Assembly: GCF_016461955.1 (NCBI RefSeq)
Contig: NZ_JADMNM010000006.1
Span: 62,001-126,000 of the forward strand
Length of the DNA stretch: 64,000 nt
Direction: 5' to 3'
From: Qipengyuania sp. YIM B01966
Lineage (GTDB): Bacteria > Pseudomonadota > Alphaproteobacteria > Sphingomonadales > Sphingomonadaceae
Shown: positions 24,468-33,164 of the stretch, in pieces
How the letters are laid out: each line of letters begins with the position of its first letter
Position numbering within the stretch: position 1 is the stretch's first letter
Translations under genes and position numbers: made by a program
Notes under the pieces: generated by a model
Told to the model about the DNA's origin: nothing
Seen by the model: only the letters and a program-made list of their open reading frames with translations
Database searches by the model: none

Positions 24468-24803
24468 TTAACGGGGCTGTTCGGGCTCGACCGGAATCGA
24501 GGGGATCAGTCGCTGCATTTCGGCATAGGTGCTGCTGGCACGTTCGCAAGCGCGGCGGTCGCCATCCTGGCAGTCGCGCATCTCGCGCTGATATTGGCGC
24601 TCGAACTGCGCCAGCCGCTCCTCGCGCTGGCGGATTTCGCGCCCGCGCTTCTGATCGGCCTCGGACTGGCTGGTGGTGGCAAGGTCAACCGCGCGCCCGG
24701 CCACCTTGACCGGCAGCGTGGCCACATCGAGCACGGTGCTGGCGATGCAGCCTTGCAGCATCACTGCGCCAGCCACGGCTAACAGGGCAGAATATGCACG
24801 CAT
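24468..24803 (-). CDS. Small lipoprotein
   Basis: A 111-residue protein with a lipoprotein signal (MRAYSALLAVAGAVMLQGC; lipobox LQGC, Cys19), then a short hydrophobic patch and a charged helix of coiled-coil character rich in Arg, Glu and Gln (about residues 50-80). No family is recognised. It is convergent with the Sua5-type gene and lies downstream of carD on the same strand, 70 bases away. Confidence 0.7.
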   Translation of the reverse strand: MRAYSALLAVAGAVMLQGCIASTVLDVATLPVKVAGRAVDLATTSQSEADQKRGREIRQREERLAQFERQYQREMRDCQDGDRRACERASSTYAEMQRLIPSIPVEPEQPR

Positions 24804-24873
24804 TACCTGCTCCTTTCGCCGGTCTGGCTAGGTGCGCCCGCGTTGCGCGCGACTGAACGCCGGCGCCAAACGC

Positions 24874-25407
24874 TCAGGCTTCTTCGCTGGTCTCGTAATA
24901 TTGCGGCGCGTGGGTCCGCAGCACGTCGAGGATCTTGCCGAGCGCGGCCGGCTCGTCGGTCTTTTCCATCGCCGCCAGTTCACGCGCGAGCCGGCTCGAT
25001 GCGGCTTCGAAGATCTGCCGTTCGGAGTAGGATTGCTCGGGCTGGTCTTCGGGGCGGAACAGGTCGCGCGTCACCTCGGCAATCGACACCAGGTCGCCCG
25101 AATTGATCTTCGCTTCATATTCCTGCGCCCGCCGGCTCCACATGGTCCGCTTGACCTTGGGCTTGCCCTTCAGCGTTTCCATCGCCTCTTTCAGCGTCTT
25201 GTCGCTCGACAGCTTGCGCATCCCGATCGATTCGACCTTGTTGGTCGGCACCCGCAGCGTCATCCGTTCCTTCTCGAACCGCAGCACATACAGTTCGAGC
25301 TTCATCCCGGCGATTTCCTGCTCCTGCAGTTCGATCACGCGGCCGACGCCGTGCTTGGGGTAAACGACATAATCGCCGACATCGAAGGCGGGGGCATTGC
25401 TGGCCAT
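24874..25407 (-). CDS. carD: CarD family transcriptional regulator
   Basis: An RNA polymerase-binding regulator that stabilises open complexes at promoters such as those for rRNA. The 177 residues start with an RNAP-interacting Tudor-like domain (FDVGDYVVYPKHGVGRVIEL, LYVLRFEKERMTLRVP) and continue into a helical DNA-binding domain (KPKVKRTMWSRRAQEYEAKI, GDLVSIAEVTRDLFR). The gene is monocistronic or followed by the small lipoprotein. An intrinsic terminator isolates it from fdxA upstream. Confidence 0.95.
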   Translation of the reverse strand: MASNAPAFDVGDYVVYPKHGVGRVIELQEQEIAGMKLELYVLRFEKERMTLRVPTNKVESIGMRKLSSDKTLKEAMETLKGKPKVKRTMWSRRAQEYEAKINSGDLVSIAEVTRDLFRPEDQPEQSYSERQIFEAASSRLARELAAMEKTDEPAALGKILDVLRTHAPQYYETSEEA

Positions 25408-25591
25408 TCACGCATTCCTTGCTGGGCGGGCGCTCCCCCCGATGCGGCAGTCAGCCTGTCCGCTACCGCACCTGGTGGAAGGGCGGACGGTCATTCCGAT
25501 GCTGCTGTCAGGGAAGTGGTGCCGGCCTTTCCGTTCCTGGGACGGGCGCAGAAACACACTGCACCGGTCCGCTTGTGCGGCACCATAGCAG

Positions 25592-25612
25592 AAAAGGTGG
25601 CACTTTGCCACC
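25592..25612 (-). terminator. Rho-independent terminator of the S4/fdxA transcript
   Basis: On the minus strand a perfect 7-bp stem GGTGGCA / TGCCACC with a three-base loop is followed directly by TTTTC. It lies about 80 bases after the fdxA stop and upstream of carD. The rest of the 284-bp gap (25408-25691) shows no gene and presumably holds the carD promoter. Confidence 0.8.
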
Positions 25613-25691
25613 CAGCACGCCGCAACGGGCCAAGCGTCTGATTATCTATAATAATTCGGCAATGCGTCGCAGCCCGAAGGCGGTCTGCGAA

Positions 25692-26030
25692 TCAGTCGCC
25701 CTCACCCGGTTCGGGCGAGAAGTACTTCTCGAACTTGGCTTCTTCGCCCTTGTGCTCGTCCGCGTCGACGGGCGGTTCCTTGCTCTGGGTGATGTTGGGC
25801 CATTCGGCCGAGAATTTGGCGTTCAATTCAAGCCATTGTTCCAGCCCGCTTTCGGTATCGGGCAGGATCGCTTCGGCCGGGCATTCGGGTTCGCACACGC
25901 CGCAATCGATGCATTCGCTGGGGTTGATGACGAGCATATTGTCGCCTTCATAGAAGCAATCGACCGGGCAGACCTCGACGCAATCGGTGTATTTGCATTT
26001 GATGCAGGCGTCGGTGACGACATAGGTCAT
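25692..26030 (-). CDS. fdxA: Ferredoxin FdxA (3Fe-4S/4Fe-4S)
   Basis: A 112-residue electron carrier. The N-terminal cluster motif [17 protein letters not shown] and the second motif [12 protein letters not shown] supply ligands for a 7Fe ferredoxin of the Azotobacter FdI type. An acidic C-terminal tail (residues 70-112) is usual for alphaproteobacterial FdxA. The start overlaps the S4-domain gene stop by four bases, and a terminator follows on the same strand. Confidence 0.95.
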   Translation of the reverse strand: MTYVVTDACIKCKYTDCVEVCPVDCFYEGDNMLVINPSECIDCGVCEPECPAEAILPDTESGLEQWLELNAKFSAEWPNITQSKEPPVDADEHKGEEAKFEKYFSPEPGEGD

Positions 26031-26350
26031 GGCACGGTATCCCTTGGGCTCGCCGGTGTTTGTCCGGCTGCTAGGGCGCTTTGCCCGCCGGGGTCAAGCT
26101 CCCGATAATGGCTGCGCGCTTCGGCCGGGGGGCCGCGCCTGGAGGGCAGCGTGTCGAGCGCGATCACTCGCACCCGCGCGCCCAGCGGCAGGGTGAGGAC
26201 ATCGCCCGCGCACACCGGTTCGCTAGCGCGCAGCACCCGCCGGCCGTTGCGGCGCAGATGCCCGCTGGCGATCAGCGCCTGCGCCTGGCTGCGCGTCTTG
26301 ACGAAGCGCAACAGGCACAGCGCCCGGTCGATCCTTATGCCGCCGCTCAG
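26027..26350 (-). CDS. S4-domain RNA-binding protein (HslR-like), start uncertain
   Basis: An S4 RNA-binding domain protein resembling Hsp15/HslR, which handles stalled 50S subunits. [20 protein letters not shown], then [11 protein letters not shown] and [16 protein letters not shown] are the S4 fold; the tail is proline- and arginine-rich. No ATG, GTG or TTG lies at a sensible place. The domain begins just after an in-frame CTG that overlaps the helicase stop as CTGA, which I use as the provisional start (107 residues). The first in-frame ATG is about 100 bases inside the helicase gene. It sits between the helicase and fdxA in one apparent operon. Confidence 0.7.
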   Translation of the reverse strand: MSGGIRIDRALCLLRFVKTRSQAQALIASGHLRRNGRRVLRASEPVCAGDVLTLPLGARVRVIALDTLPSRRGPPAEARSHYRELDPGGQSALAAGQTPASPRDTVP

Positions 26351-28929
26351 CGTAATGCGAGCCCGGCAAGCGCGGCAAAGGCGCTGCCTTCGCGCACGGC
26401 CACTTGCGACCGCGGCGGCGCGGCCTTGCGTGCCGGGCGCCAGTCCCACCGGTCGGGGGCAGGCGGGCCGAAGGCGCCGGTGGGCAAGGCCCGCCCACGC
26501 TGCACCCGGAAACCCGCCGCGCCGAGCAGCCGGTGGAAATTGTCCGCCGTCAGCCCGGTCGAGACCGCCAGCGCCGGGTCGATCGCAAACCGGTTGCGCT
26601 CCTTGCCGGTCGGGTTGGCTTTCGCCCGCGCCTCGAACGCGGCGCGCAGCAGCTTTTCGGCAATATCGACCCGCACGTGCTGATCGCCCGCCGGGCGATA
26701 GCCGGCCGGGACCTTGCCCTTGGCCGGGGCCACGCTGGGCATCGCGGCGACCAGCGGCCGGCGATCCGCGCCGAGCGCGTGCAGCAGGCTGCGCGGCGCA
26801 GGTTTGAGTAAGGCCGGCGCAAACACGTCGAGCGCGCCGAAGGTGACGCCAATGCGCCGCAGATAGGGCCGCATCTCCTTGGGCAGGCGGGCGATCCCGG
26901 CCTGCTCGCGCGTGACGGTGCCGTGGCCGGCAATCAGCGCCAGGAGCAGTGCCCGCGCCTCGCTACCAGCCGCCGGATCGCGCGTCGCCGCGCGCAGAGC
27001 GGTGAGCGGGGCCAGCGGCTTGAGCTGCTCGGCCAGCCACGAATCCAGCGCAGCGATGAACTGCGCGCGTGCTGGTTCTGGCACGGCACCGAGTTCGCGC
27101 GCGGGCGCAAGGCGCGGCGCGGCTGGATCGTCGCCTGTGAGGCTGGCCAGCGCAAATGCCGACCCTTCTGCGCCGTCTGGCCGCCAGACAAGTGACCCGC
27201 GGTCGATGGCGACGCCAGCAAACCCCCCCGCCGCCAGCGCGTCGGCGCGCTCGGCCAGCAGGCGCGGCAGTGCCTTTTCGCCCGCCGCCAGCAGCATCCG
27301 CCGATCCTCGTGATTGGCGCGGTGGTCGACCACGAAGCGGAAGCCTTCGATCCGGCCGATCGCCTCGTCCTCAACCGCCACCGTGCCGTCATCGGCAAGA
27401 TTGACCGGCAGCAGCGCCGCGTCCTGTCCCATGCTCTTCATCAGGATCGAAGTCCTCCGGTTGACGAACCGCTCGGTCAGCCGCGCATGGAGCGCGTCGG
27501 ACAGGCGGGCCTCGGCGCTGCGGGCGCGCGCTGCCATCTCGTCGCGCGCCAGCACCCAGTCGGGGCGCTGGCAGATATAGGCCCAGGAACGGATCGCCGC
27601 TATCCTGCCTTGCAGCGTATCGATATCCCCCTGCACGTGATCGAGTTCGGCAATCCGCGCCGCAACATAATCCGCGCCGAGATAGCCGCCGCGCAGATCC
27701 TCCCACAGGCGGGCAACAAAGCGTGCGTGCATTTCGGCGCCCTGCTGGCGAAAATCGGGCAGCGAACAGGCTTCCCAGAACCGGCGCACACTTGCCGACC
27801 CGCGAATGTCGCGGGCCAGCGGTTCCTCCGCCAGCCGTTTCAGCACTGCGAGGTCGATCGCTTCGGGTGCGAGCAGCAGTTCGGGCTCGCCCGGCTTTTC
27901 TTCCAGATCGCCAATCAGCGCCGCCACGCTGTCCAAGCGCGGCTCGGGATTACGCCAGTAGAAACGGGTCAGCGGGGCGAAGCGGTGTTCCTCGATCGCG
28001 TAGATTTCTTCCTCGGTGAATTCGGGCGCGCTGCCGCCATGACGGCTATTGCTACCATCGCCGCCGCCCGCACCACCGCCGAGCGTGCCGAAGGTGCCGT
28101 CTTTTTGATGCCGTCCTGCGCGCCCGGCGATCTGGGCCATTTCGGCAGGCGTCAGCCGCCGCTGGCGCTGCCCGTCGAACTTTGTCAGCCCGGCAAAGGC
28201 GACATGGCCGACATCGAGGTTGAGCCCCATGCCGATGGCGTCGGTGGCGACGATGTAATCGACCTCGCCCGACTGGAACAACCCGACCTGGCGGTTGCGG
28301 GTTGCCGGGCTTAGCCCGCCCATGACAACCGCCGCGCCGCCGCGAAACCGGCGCAGCATTTCAGCGGTGGCATAGACCTGCTCGGTCGAGAAGGCGACGA
28401 TCGCGCTCCGTGGTGGCAGGCGCGACAGCTTGCGCGGGCCGAGATAGCTGAGCGTAGAGAAGCGCGGGCGCGAGATGATCTCGGCGTCGGGCAGCAGCTG
28501 GCGCACAAGTGGTTCGAGCGTGGCGGAGCCGAGCAGCATGGTCTCCTCCCGCCCGCGCGCGTGCAACAGCCGGTCGGTGAAGATATGGCCGCGCTCGCGG
28601 TCAGCGGCGAGCTGCGCCTCGTCCAGCGCGACGAAAGCGGGCGCCTGGGTCAGCCCCGGCGCGTCCTTCTGCCCCCAGATCACAGGCATCGCTTCAGCGG
28701 TGCAGAGGAAATAGCGCGCCTCAGGCGGTTCTATCCGTTCTTCGCCGGTAATCAACGCCACCGCGCGCTCGCCCTTGATCGCGACCACCCGGTCATAGAC
28801 CTCGCGTGCCAGCAGCCGCAGCGGGAAGCCCATCGCCCCGCTCGAATGCGCGCACATCCGCTCGATCGCCAGATGCGTCTTGCCGGTATTGGTGGGGCCG
28901 AGCACGGCCTTCAGAGCGCCCTTCGTCAC
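26347..28929 (-). CDS. Suv3-like DEAD/DEAH-box RNA helicase
   Basis: A large superfamily 2 helicase of about 860 residues, related to mitochondrial Suv3. Motif I is GPTNTGKTH near the N-terminus, motif II reads ALDEAQLA, motif III GSATL, and motif VI QIAGRAGRHQ. A C-terminal extension with low-complexity and basic segments follows. I start at a GTG (MTKGALKAVLGPTNTGKTH) because the family begins just before motif I; another GTG lies seven codons upstream. It heads the helicase-S4-fdxA operon and diverges from an M23 peptidase gene. A role in RNA turnover is likely but not shown. Confidence 0.88.
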   Translation of the reverse strand: MTKGALKAVLGPTNTGKTHLAIERMCAHSSGAMGFPLRLLAREVYDRVVAIKGERAVALITGEERIEPPEARYFLCTAEAMPVIWGQKDAPGLTQAPAFVALDEAQLAADRERGHIFTDRLLHARGREETMLLGSATLEPLVRQLLPDAEIISRPRFSTLSYLGPRKLSRLPPRSAIVAFSTEQVYATAEMLRRFRGGAAVVMGGLSPATRNRQVGLFQSGEVDYIVATDAIGMGLNLDVGHVAFAGLTKFDGQRQRRLTPAEMAQIAGRAGRHQKDGTFGTLGGGAGGGDGSNSRHGGSAPEFTEEEIYAIEEHRFAPLTRFYWRNPEPRLDSVAALIGDLEEKPGEPELLLAPEAIDLAVLKRLAEEPLARDIRGSASVRRFWEACSLPDFRQQGAEMHARFVARLWEDLRGGYLGADYVAARIAELDHVQGDIDTLQGRIAAIRSWAYICQRPDWVLARDEMAARARSAEARLSDALHARLTERFVNRRTSILMKSMGQDAALLPVNLADDGTVAVEDEAIGRIEGFRFVVDHRANHEDRRMLLAAGEKALPRLLAERADALAAGGFAGVAIDRGSLVWRPDGAEGSAFALASLTGDDPAAPRLAPARELGAVPEPARAQFIAALDSWLAEQLKPLAPLTALRAATRDPAAGSEARALLLALIAGHGTVTREQAGIARLPKEMRPYLRRIGVTFGALDVFAPALLKPAPRSLLHALGADRRPLVAAMPSVAPAKGKVPAGYRPAGDQHVRVDIAEKLLRAAFEARAKANPTGKERNRFAIDPALAVSTGLTADNFHRLLGAAGFRVQRGRALPTGAFGPPAPDRWDWRPARKAAPPRSQVAVREGSAFAALAGLALR

Positions 28930-28981
28930 GCCGCATAGGTGGCATCGCACGGGGGCCGGGGCAATGGCGGCCAGCGCGCTT

Positions 28982-28996
28982 TTAAGTCCGTTTTAA
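28982..28996. promoter_or_regulatory. Perfect CtrA box (TTAA-N7-TTAA)
   Basis: TTAAGTCCGTTTTAA is an exact match to the Caulobacter CtrA consensus TTAA-N7-TTAA. It lies in the divergent gap, 48 bases before the M23 peptidase start and 52 bases before the helicase start. TTAA is rare in this GC-rich DNA. Confidence 0.65.
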
Positions 28997-29044
28997 CCGC
29001 GCTCTGGCACGGTTGGACGAACGGTTGCAGGGGTTGGTGTCGAA

Positions 29045-30454
29045 GTGCCGAGCGCAGCACAGATGGGCGGCTTTGGCCGGCTGCGCGCCGATGCGCCCGC
29101 CGCCGAGCCCAGCCAGTTTCGCCGTAGCCTGCCCGCTCGTGCCCGCGCCCGCGCCGCCGGACGGGCCGGCGCGGTGAGCCTGCTGGCGCTGGTTGCCCTC
29201 GCCGTGTGGCCGGGCGTCACCAGCGTTCAGGCTGCCCCCTCGACGCTCTCCAGCGACCCGGTGCGCGACGAATATCGCAGCCAGATGATCCTGCCGCTGG
29301 CGCTGGGGGCCGATAGCGGCCGGCGGATGGGCGCTGGCGCGGCGGTTCGCCCGCTGGCAGCCGCGCCCGAACGCGCGCAGGTTGAACTGACCGCCACCTT
29401 GGGCGGCGGCGACAGCCTTGCCGCCATGTTGCAGCGCGCGGGCGTGGGTCCCCGCGATGCGGCGGCAGCGGCGGCGCTGATCGGCCAGGCGGTTCCGGCC
29501 CGGGCGATTGCGCAGGGGACCGAGGTGCAGGTGGTGCTCGGCCGCCGGCCGGCGCCGGGTGCCGCGCGCAGCCTCGCCGCCTTGTCGCTCCGTGCCCGGT
29601 TCGACCTCGACCTTGCGGTCAAGCGTAGCGGCGGCGGGTTGGTGCTCGAACGCCGCGCGCTGGCGGTGGACGACCGGCCGCTGCGAATTCGCGGACTGGT
29701 CGGGTCCAGCCTCTATCGCTCGGCGCGGGCGGCGGGCGCCCCGGCCAGCGCGGTGCAGCAATATCTGCGGACGCTGGCTGAACAGGGACAGCTCGGCGAA
29801 GGGCTGCTGCCGACCGACACTTACGATTTCGTGGTCGCCTATCGCCGCGCGGCGTCGGGCGAGGTCGATTCCGGCAAATTGCTGTTCGCGGGGGTCGAGC
29901 GCGGCGGCAAGCCGCGCGCGCAATTGCTGCGCTGGGGCCCCGATGGCCAGTTCCTCGAAGCGAGCGGCGTGGGTCAGCAACGCGAAGGGCTGCTGGCCCC
30001 AGTGCCGGGGCGCATCACCTCGCATTTCGGGATGCGCCGCCATCCGATCCTGCGCTATGCGCGGATGCATTCGGGGCTCGATTTCAAGGCTGGCTATGGC
30101 ACGCCGATCCTCGCGGTGACCGATGCCGTGGTGCAGGCGGCGGGGCGGATGGGCGGCTGCGGTAACGCCGTCCGGCTGGCGCATGGCGGCGATGTTGCCA
30201 CTCGCTATTGTCACCTCAGCCAGCTGGCGGTGGCGCCGGGGCAGGCGGTGCGCCGCGGGCAGGTGATCGGCTATGTCGGCTCGACCGGGCTCTCCACCGG
30301 GCCGCATCTGCATTACGAAATGTATCGCGGCGGTCGCGCGATCGATCCGGCCTCGGTCCGCTTTGTCACCCGCGCGCAGCTCGAAGGGGCCGAACTGGCG
30401 AGTTTCCGGCAGGCGCTGGCGACCTTGAAGGCGATTACCCCCGGCCCACGCTGA
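29045..30454 (+). CDS. M23 family metallopeptidase (LytM-type cell-wall hydrolase)
   Basis: A peptidoglycan endopeptidase of 469 residues with an N-terminal membrane segment (AGAVSLLALVALAVWPG, about residues 41-57). A LysM/OapA-like region is followed by the C-terminal M23 domain. Zinc ligands are seen in MHSGLDFKAGYGTPI (His and Asp) and GPHLHYE (HxH), so it should be active. The start is GTG; an ATG six codons on is possible. A perfect CtrA box lies 48 bases upstream, suggesting cell-cycle control. hemB follows 39 bases later. Confidence 0.9.
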   Translation: MPSAAQMGGFGRLRADAPAAEPSQFRRSLPARARARAAGRAGAVSLLALVALAVWPGVTSVQAAPSTLSSDPVRDEYRSQMILPLALGADSGRRMGAGAAVRPLAAAPERAQVELTATLGGGDSLAAMLQRAGVGPRDAAAAAALIGQAVPARAIAQGTEVQVVLGRRPAPGAARSLAALSLRARFDLDLAVKRSGGGLVLERRALAVDDRPLRIRGLVGSSLYRSARAAGAPASAVQQYLRTLAEQGQLGEGLLPTDTYDFVVAYRRAASGEVDSGKLLFAGVERGGKPRAQLLRWGPDGQFLEASGVGQQREGLLAPVPGRITSHFGMRRHPILRYARMHSGLDFKAGYGTPILAVTDAVVQAAGRMGGCGNAVRLAHGGDVATRYCHLSQLAVAPGQAVRRGQVIGYVGSTGLSTGPHLHYEMYRGGRAIDPASVRFVTRAQLEGAELASFRQALATLKAITPGPR

Positions 30455-30493
30455 TTGCAGGGCGCGGCCTTTTGCGGCAGGACGGGTACCGCC

Positions 30494-31492
30494 ATGACCC
30501 TTGCCGCCTACCCCCATCTGCGCCTGCGCCGCACCCGCGCCTCGGGCTGGAGCCGCGCGCTATACCGCGAATGCGTGCTGACCCCGGCGGACCTTGTCTG
30601 GCCGCTGTTCGTAACTGGCGGGACCGGCGTCCACGAGCCGGTGGCGAGCCTGCCCGGCGTGTCGCGCTGGTCGGTCGATCTTGTCGCCCGCCGCGCGAAG
30701 GAAGCGGCCGCGCTGGGCATCCCGGCGATCGCGCTATTCCCCTACACCGACCCCGCGCGGCGCAGCGTTGACGGGGCCGAGGCGCTCAATCCGGACAATC
30801 TCGTCTGCCGCGCGATCCGGGCCGTGCGCGATGCCTGCGGGGATGCGATCGGTATCGTCACCGATGTCGCGCTCGACCCCTATACCAGCCACGGACAGGA
30901 CGGGCTGGTCGATGACGGGGGCTATGTCGTCAATGACGACACCGTTGCCGTCCTGGTCGATCAGGCGCTGAATCAGGTAGCGGCGGGGGCCGATATGGTC
31001 GCCCCGTCCGACATGATGGACGGCCGCGTGCGCGCCATCCGCATGGCGCTCGAAATGAACGGGCACCCCAATGTGCAGATCCTTGCCTATGCGGCGAAAT
31101 ATGCCAGCGCCTTCTATGGCCCGTTCCGCGACGCGGTGGGTTCGGGCAACCTCTTGAAAGGCGACAAGAAAAGCTACCAGATGGACCCGGCCAACGGCGC
31201 CGAGGCATTACGCGAAGTGGCGCTCGACATCGCCGAAGGGGCCGATGCGGTGATGGTGAAGCCCGGCCTCGCCTATCTCGACGTGGTGGCGCGGGTGAAG
31301 GACCGCTTCGACGTGCCCGTCTTCGCCTATCAGGTGAGTGGCGAATATGCGATGATCGAAGCCGCTGCCGCCGCCGGCGCGGGCGACCGCGATGCGCTGG
31401 TGCTCGAAACGCTGATGGCGTTCAAGCGGGCGGGCTGCACCGGGGTGTTGACCTATCACGCAGCCGATGCGGCACGGCTGCTAAATGGCTGA
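30494..31492 (+). CDS. hemB: Delta-aminolevulinic acid dehydratase (porphobilinogen synthase)
   Basis: Condenses two 5-aminolevulinate molecules to porphobilinogen. The 332-residue protein has both Schiff-base lysines, Lys202 in AYAAKYASAFYGPF and Lys256 in VMVKPGLAYLD. The metal site reads TDVALDPYTSHGQDG instead of the cysteine-rich CxCxC zinc form, so it is the magnesium-type enzyme. The gene overlaps the next GNAT gene by eight bases. Confidence 0.96.
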   Translation: MTLAAYPHLRLRRTRASGWSRALYRECVLTPADLVWPLFVTGGTGVHEPVASLPGVSRWSVDLVARRAKEAAALGIPAIALFPYTDPARRSVDGAEALNPDNLVCRAIRAVRDACGDAIGIVTDVALDPYTSHGQDGLVDDGGYVVNDDTVAVLVDQALNQVAAGADMVAPSDMMDGRVRAIRMALEMNGHPNVQILAYAAKYASAFYGPFRDAVGSGNLLKGDKKSYQMDPANGAEALREVALDIAEGADAVMVKPGLAYLDVVARVKDRFDVPVFAYQVSGEYAMIEAAAAAGAGDRDALVLETLMAFKRAGCTGVLTYHAADAARLLNG

Positions 31493-32063
31493 GTTTCGCC
31501 ACGAAACCGAACGGCTGCTACTGCGCGACTGGCGCGGCGAGGCGGATTGGGCGGAATTCTTCCGCCATACCAATACCGAAGCCGTCATGCGCTGGCTCGG
31601 CGGCGTGCTGGACGAGCACGGCATGGCCGCCACCCGCGCCCGGGTGGAGGGATGCGCAGCGCATCACGGCCATTGCTTCTGGCTCCTCGAACGCAAGCAG
31701 GATGGCGGCCCTCTGGCCGGCGAGGTGCTCGGTTTTTGCGGGCTGAAGCGCGCCAATGCGCCGGGCAGCACGGTCACCGGTATGATGGAGGTCGGCTGGC
31801 GCCTGCGCGAAGACGCCTGGGGCCAGGGCTATGCCAAGGAGGCTGCGCGCGCGGCGATTGACCTTGCCTTCACCCGCTTCGGCGCGGAAGAACTGGTCGC
31901 GCTGACCATTGCCGAAAACGAGGGCAGCTGGGGGTTGATGAACCGGCTCGGGTTCAGCCGCCGGGCGGACCTCGATTATCCCGACCCGCGCTATGCACCG
32001 CCGTGGCGCGACACGGTGGTCTATGCGCTTGCGCGCAGCGACTGGCAGCGCGCCGATGGCTGA
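31485..32063 (+). CDS. GNAT family N-acetyltransferase (first of tandem pair)
   Basis: A 192-residue RimJ/RimL-like acetyltransferase. The N-terminus FRHETERLLLRDWR is typical of the subfamily, and EVGWRLREDAWGQGYAKEAA is motif A, which binds acetyl-CoA. NEGSWGLMNRLGFSR is motif B. The acceptor is unknown (protein N-terminus, amine or antibiotic). It overlaps hemB by eight bases and the second GNAT by eight bases, so all are probably co-transcribed. Confidence 0.85.
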   Translation: MAEFRHETERLLLRDWRGEADWAEFFRHTNTEAVMRWLGGVLDEHGMAATRARVEGCAAHHGHCFWLLERKQDGGPLAGEVLGFCGLKRANAPGSTVTGMMEVGWRLREDAWGQGYAKEAARAAIDLAFTRFGAEELVALTIAENEGSWGLMNRLGFSRRADLDYPDPRYAPPWRDTVVYALARSDWQRADG

Positions 32064-32634
32064 CATCATCACCGAGACCGCGCGGCTTGTGCTGCGTACG
32101 ATCGAGGACGGCGATGCCGCGCTGCAATACCGCTTGCTCAACACACCGGCGGTGATGGCACGGCTCGGCGGGGTCAAGGAACTGCACGAGATCGAGGCCA
32201 AGCACGCCCGGTCGCAGGCGTTATATGCCCAGGAAGGCTTCTCTTTCCTGATGATGATCGAGAAGGCCACCGGCGAGCTGGTCGGCCATTGCGGCCTGAA
32301 GCGGGTGGACAATCCGCGGGCGCATAATCCGGGCGATCACGAGATCGGCTGGCTGGTGAGGCAGGATCGCTGGCGGCGCGGCTATGCCCAAGAGGCGGTG
32401 CGCGCAGTGCTCGATTGGGGTTTCGGCGCGGTCGGCGCGCAGCATATCGTCGCGCTGACCAGCCAGGCCAATGTCGCCAGCTGGAAGCTGATGGAGAAGC
32501 TGGGCATGGAACGCCGCAAAGACCTCGATTTCGACGATCCGGCCTATCCGCCCGAAGATCGCACGACCATCCTCTACAGCATTAATGCATCAATGTGGGA
32601 GAGCCAGCGATGTACCGCCCCGGCGTCCGCCTGA
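32056..32634 (+). CDS. GNAT family N-acetyltransferase (second of tandem pair)
   Basis: A 192-residue acetyltransferase of the same RimJ/RimL-like group as its neighbour. ETARLVLRTIEDGD is the N-terminal signature, EIGWLVRQDRWRRGYAQEAV the acetyl-CoA motif A, and NVASWKLMEKLGMERR motif B. Equal length and shared layout with the preceding gene suggest an old tandem duplication. Its last 25 bases overlap the carbonic anhydrase gene in another frame. Confidence 0.85.
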   Translation: MADIITETARLVLRTIEDGDAALQYRLLNTPAVMARLGGVKELHEIEAKHARSQALYAQEGFSFLMMIEKATGELVGHCGLKRVDNPRAHNPGDHEIGWLVRQDRWRRGYAQEAVRAVLDWGFGAVGAQHIVALTSQANVASWKLMEKLGMERRKDLDFDDPAYPPEDRTTILYSINASMWESQRCTAPASA

Positions 32635-33164
32635 TCCCGATCAATGGCAAGGTTCCGAATATCCACCCCGATGCTTTCATCGCGCCGGGCACGGTTATCA
32701 TCGGGGATGTCACGATCGGCGCGGGCAGCTCGGTCTGGTACAATTGTGTGCTGCGCGCCGATGTCGAGCGGATCGTGATTGGCGAGCGCAGCAATGTGCA
32801 GGATGGCAGCGTTCTCCACGGCGATCCCGGCAGCCCGGTGCTGATCGGCAACGATGTGCTGGTCGGGCACATGGCGATGGTCCACGGCTGCACGGTGCAC
32901 GATCGCGGGTTCGTCGGGCTGGGGGCGATTGCGATGAACCGGGCGGTGATCGGCAGTGAAGCCATGCTCGCCGCCGGTGCGATGTTGACCGAGGGCAAGG
33001 AAATGGCGCCGCGCACGCTATGGGGTGGACGCCCGGCGCGGTTCATGCGCGAGCTGGATGATGCCGCGATTGCCGGGATGCAGATGGGCGTCGCGCATTA
33101 TGCCCGCAATGCCGTGGACCATGCCGCGGCCATCGCTGCCGCCCATGGCCCGCCCGAAAGCTGA
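32610..33164 (+). CDS. Gamma-carbonic anhydrase family protein
   Basis: A left-handed beta-helix protein of 184 residues (hexapeptide repeats such as GTVIIGDVTIGAGS and VLIGNDVLVGH). The three metal-binding histidines of gamma carbonic anhydrases appear as HGD, VGHMAMVHG. Many such proteins (YrdA/PaaY-like) have weak or no hydratase activity, so the reaction is uncertain. I use the ATG reading MYRPGVRLIPINGK, with GGGAG upstream. It overlaps the GNAT gene before it and the DUF167 gene after it. Confidence 0.88.
   Translation: MYRPGVRLIPINGKVPNIHPDAFIAPGTVIIGDVTIGAGSSVWYNCVLRADVERIVIGERSNVQDGSVLHGDPGSPVLIGNDVLVGHMAMVHGCTVHDRGFVGLGAIAMNRAVIGSEAMLAAGAMLTEGKEMAPRTLWGGRPARFMRELDDAAIAGMQMGVAHYARNAVDHAAAIAAAHGPPES

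Noticed and set aside
28982-30517. Long open frame opposite the M23 peptidase
   Set aside because: It is antisense to a gene with clear M23 motifs, is rich in Arg, Gln, Ala and Gly with no domain, and results from GC-rich third positions.
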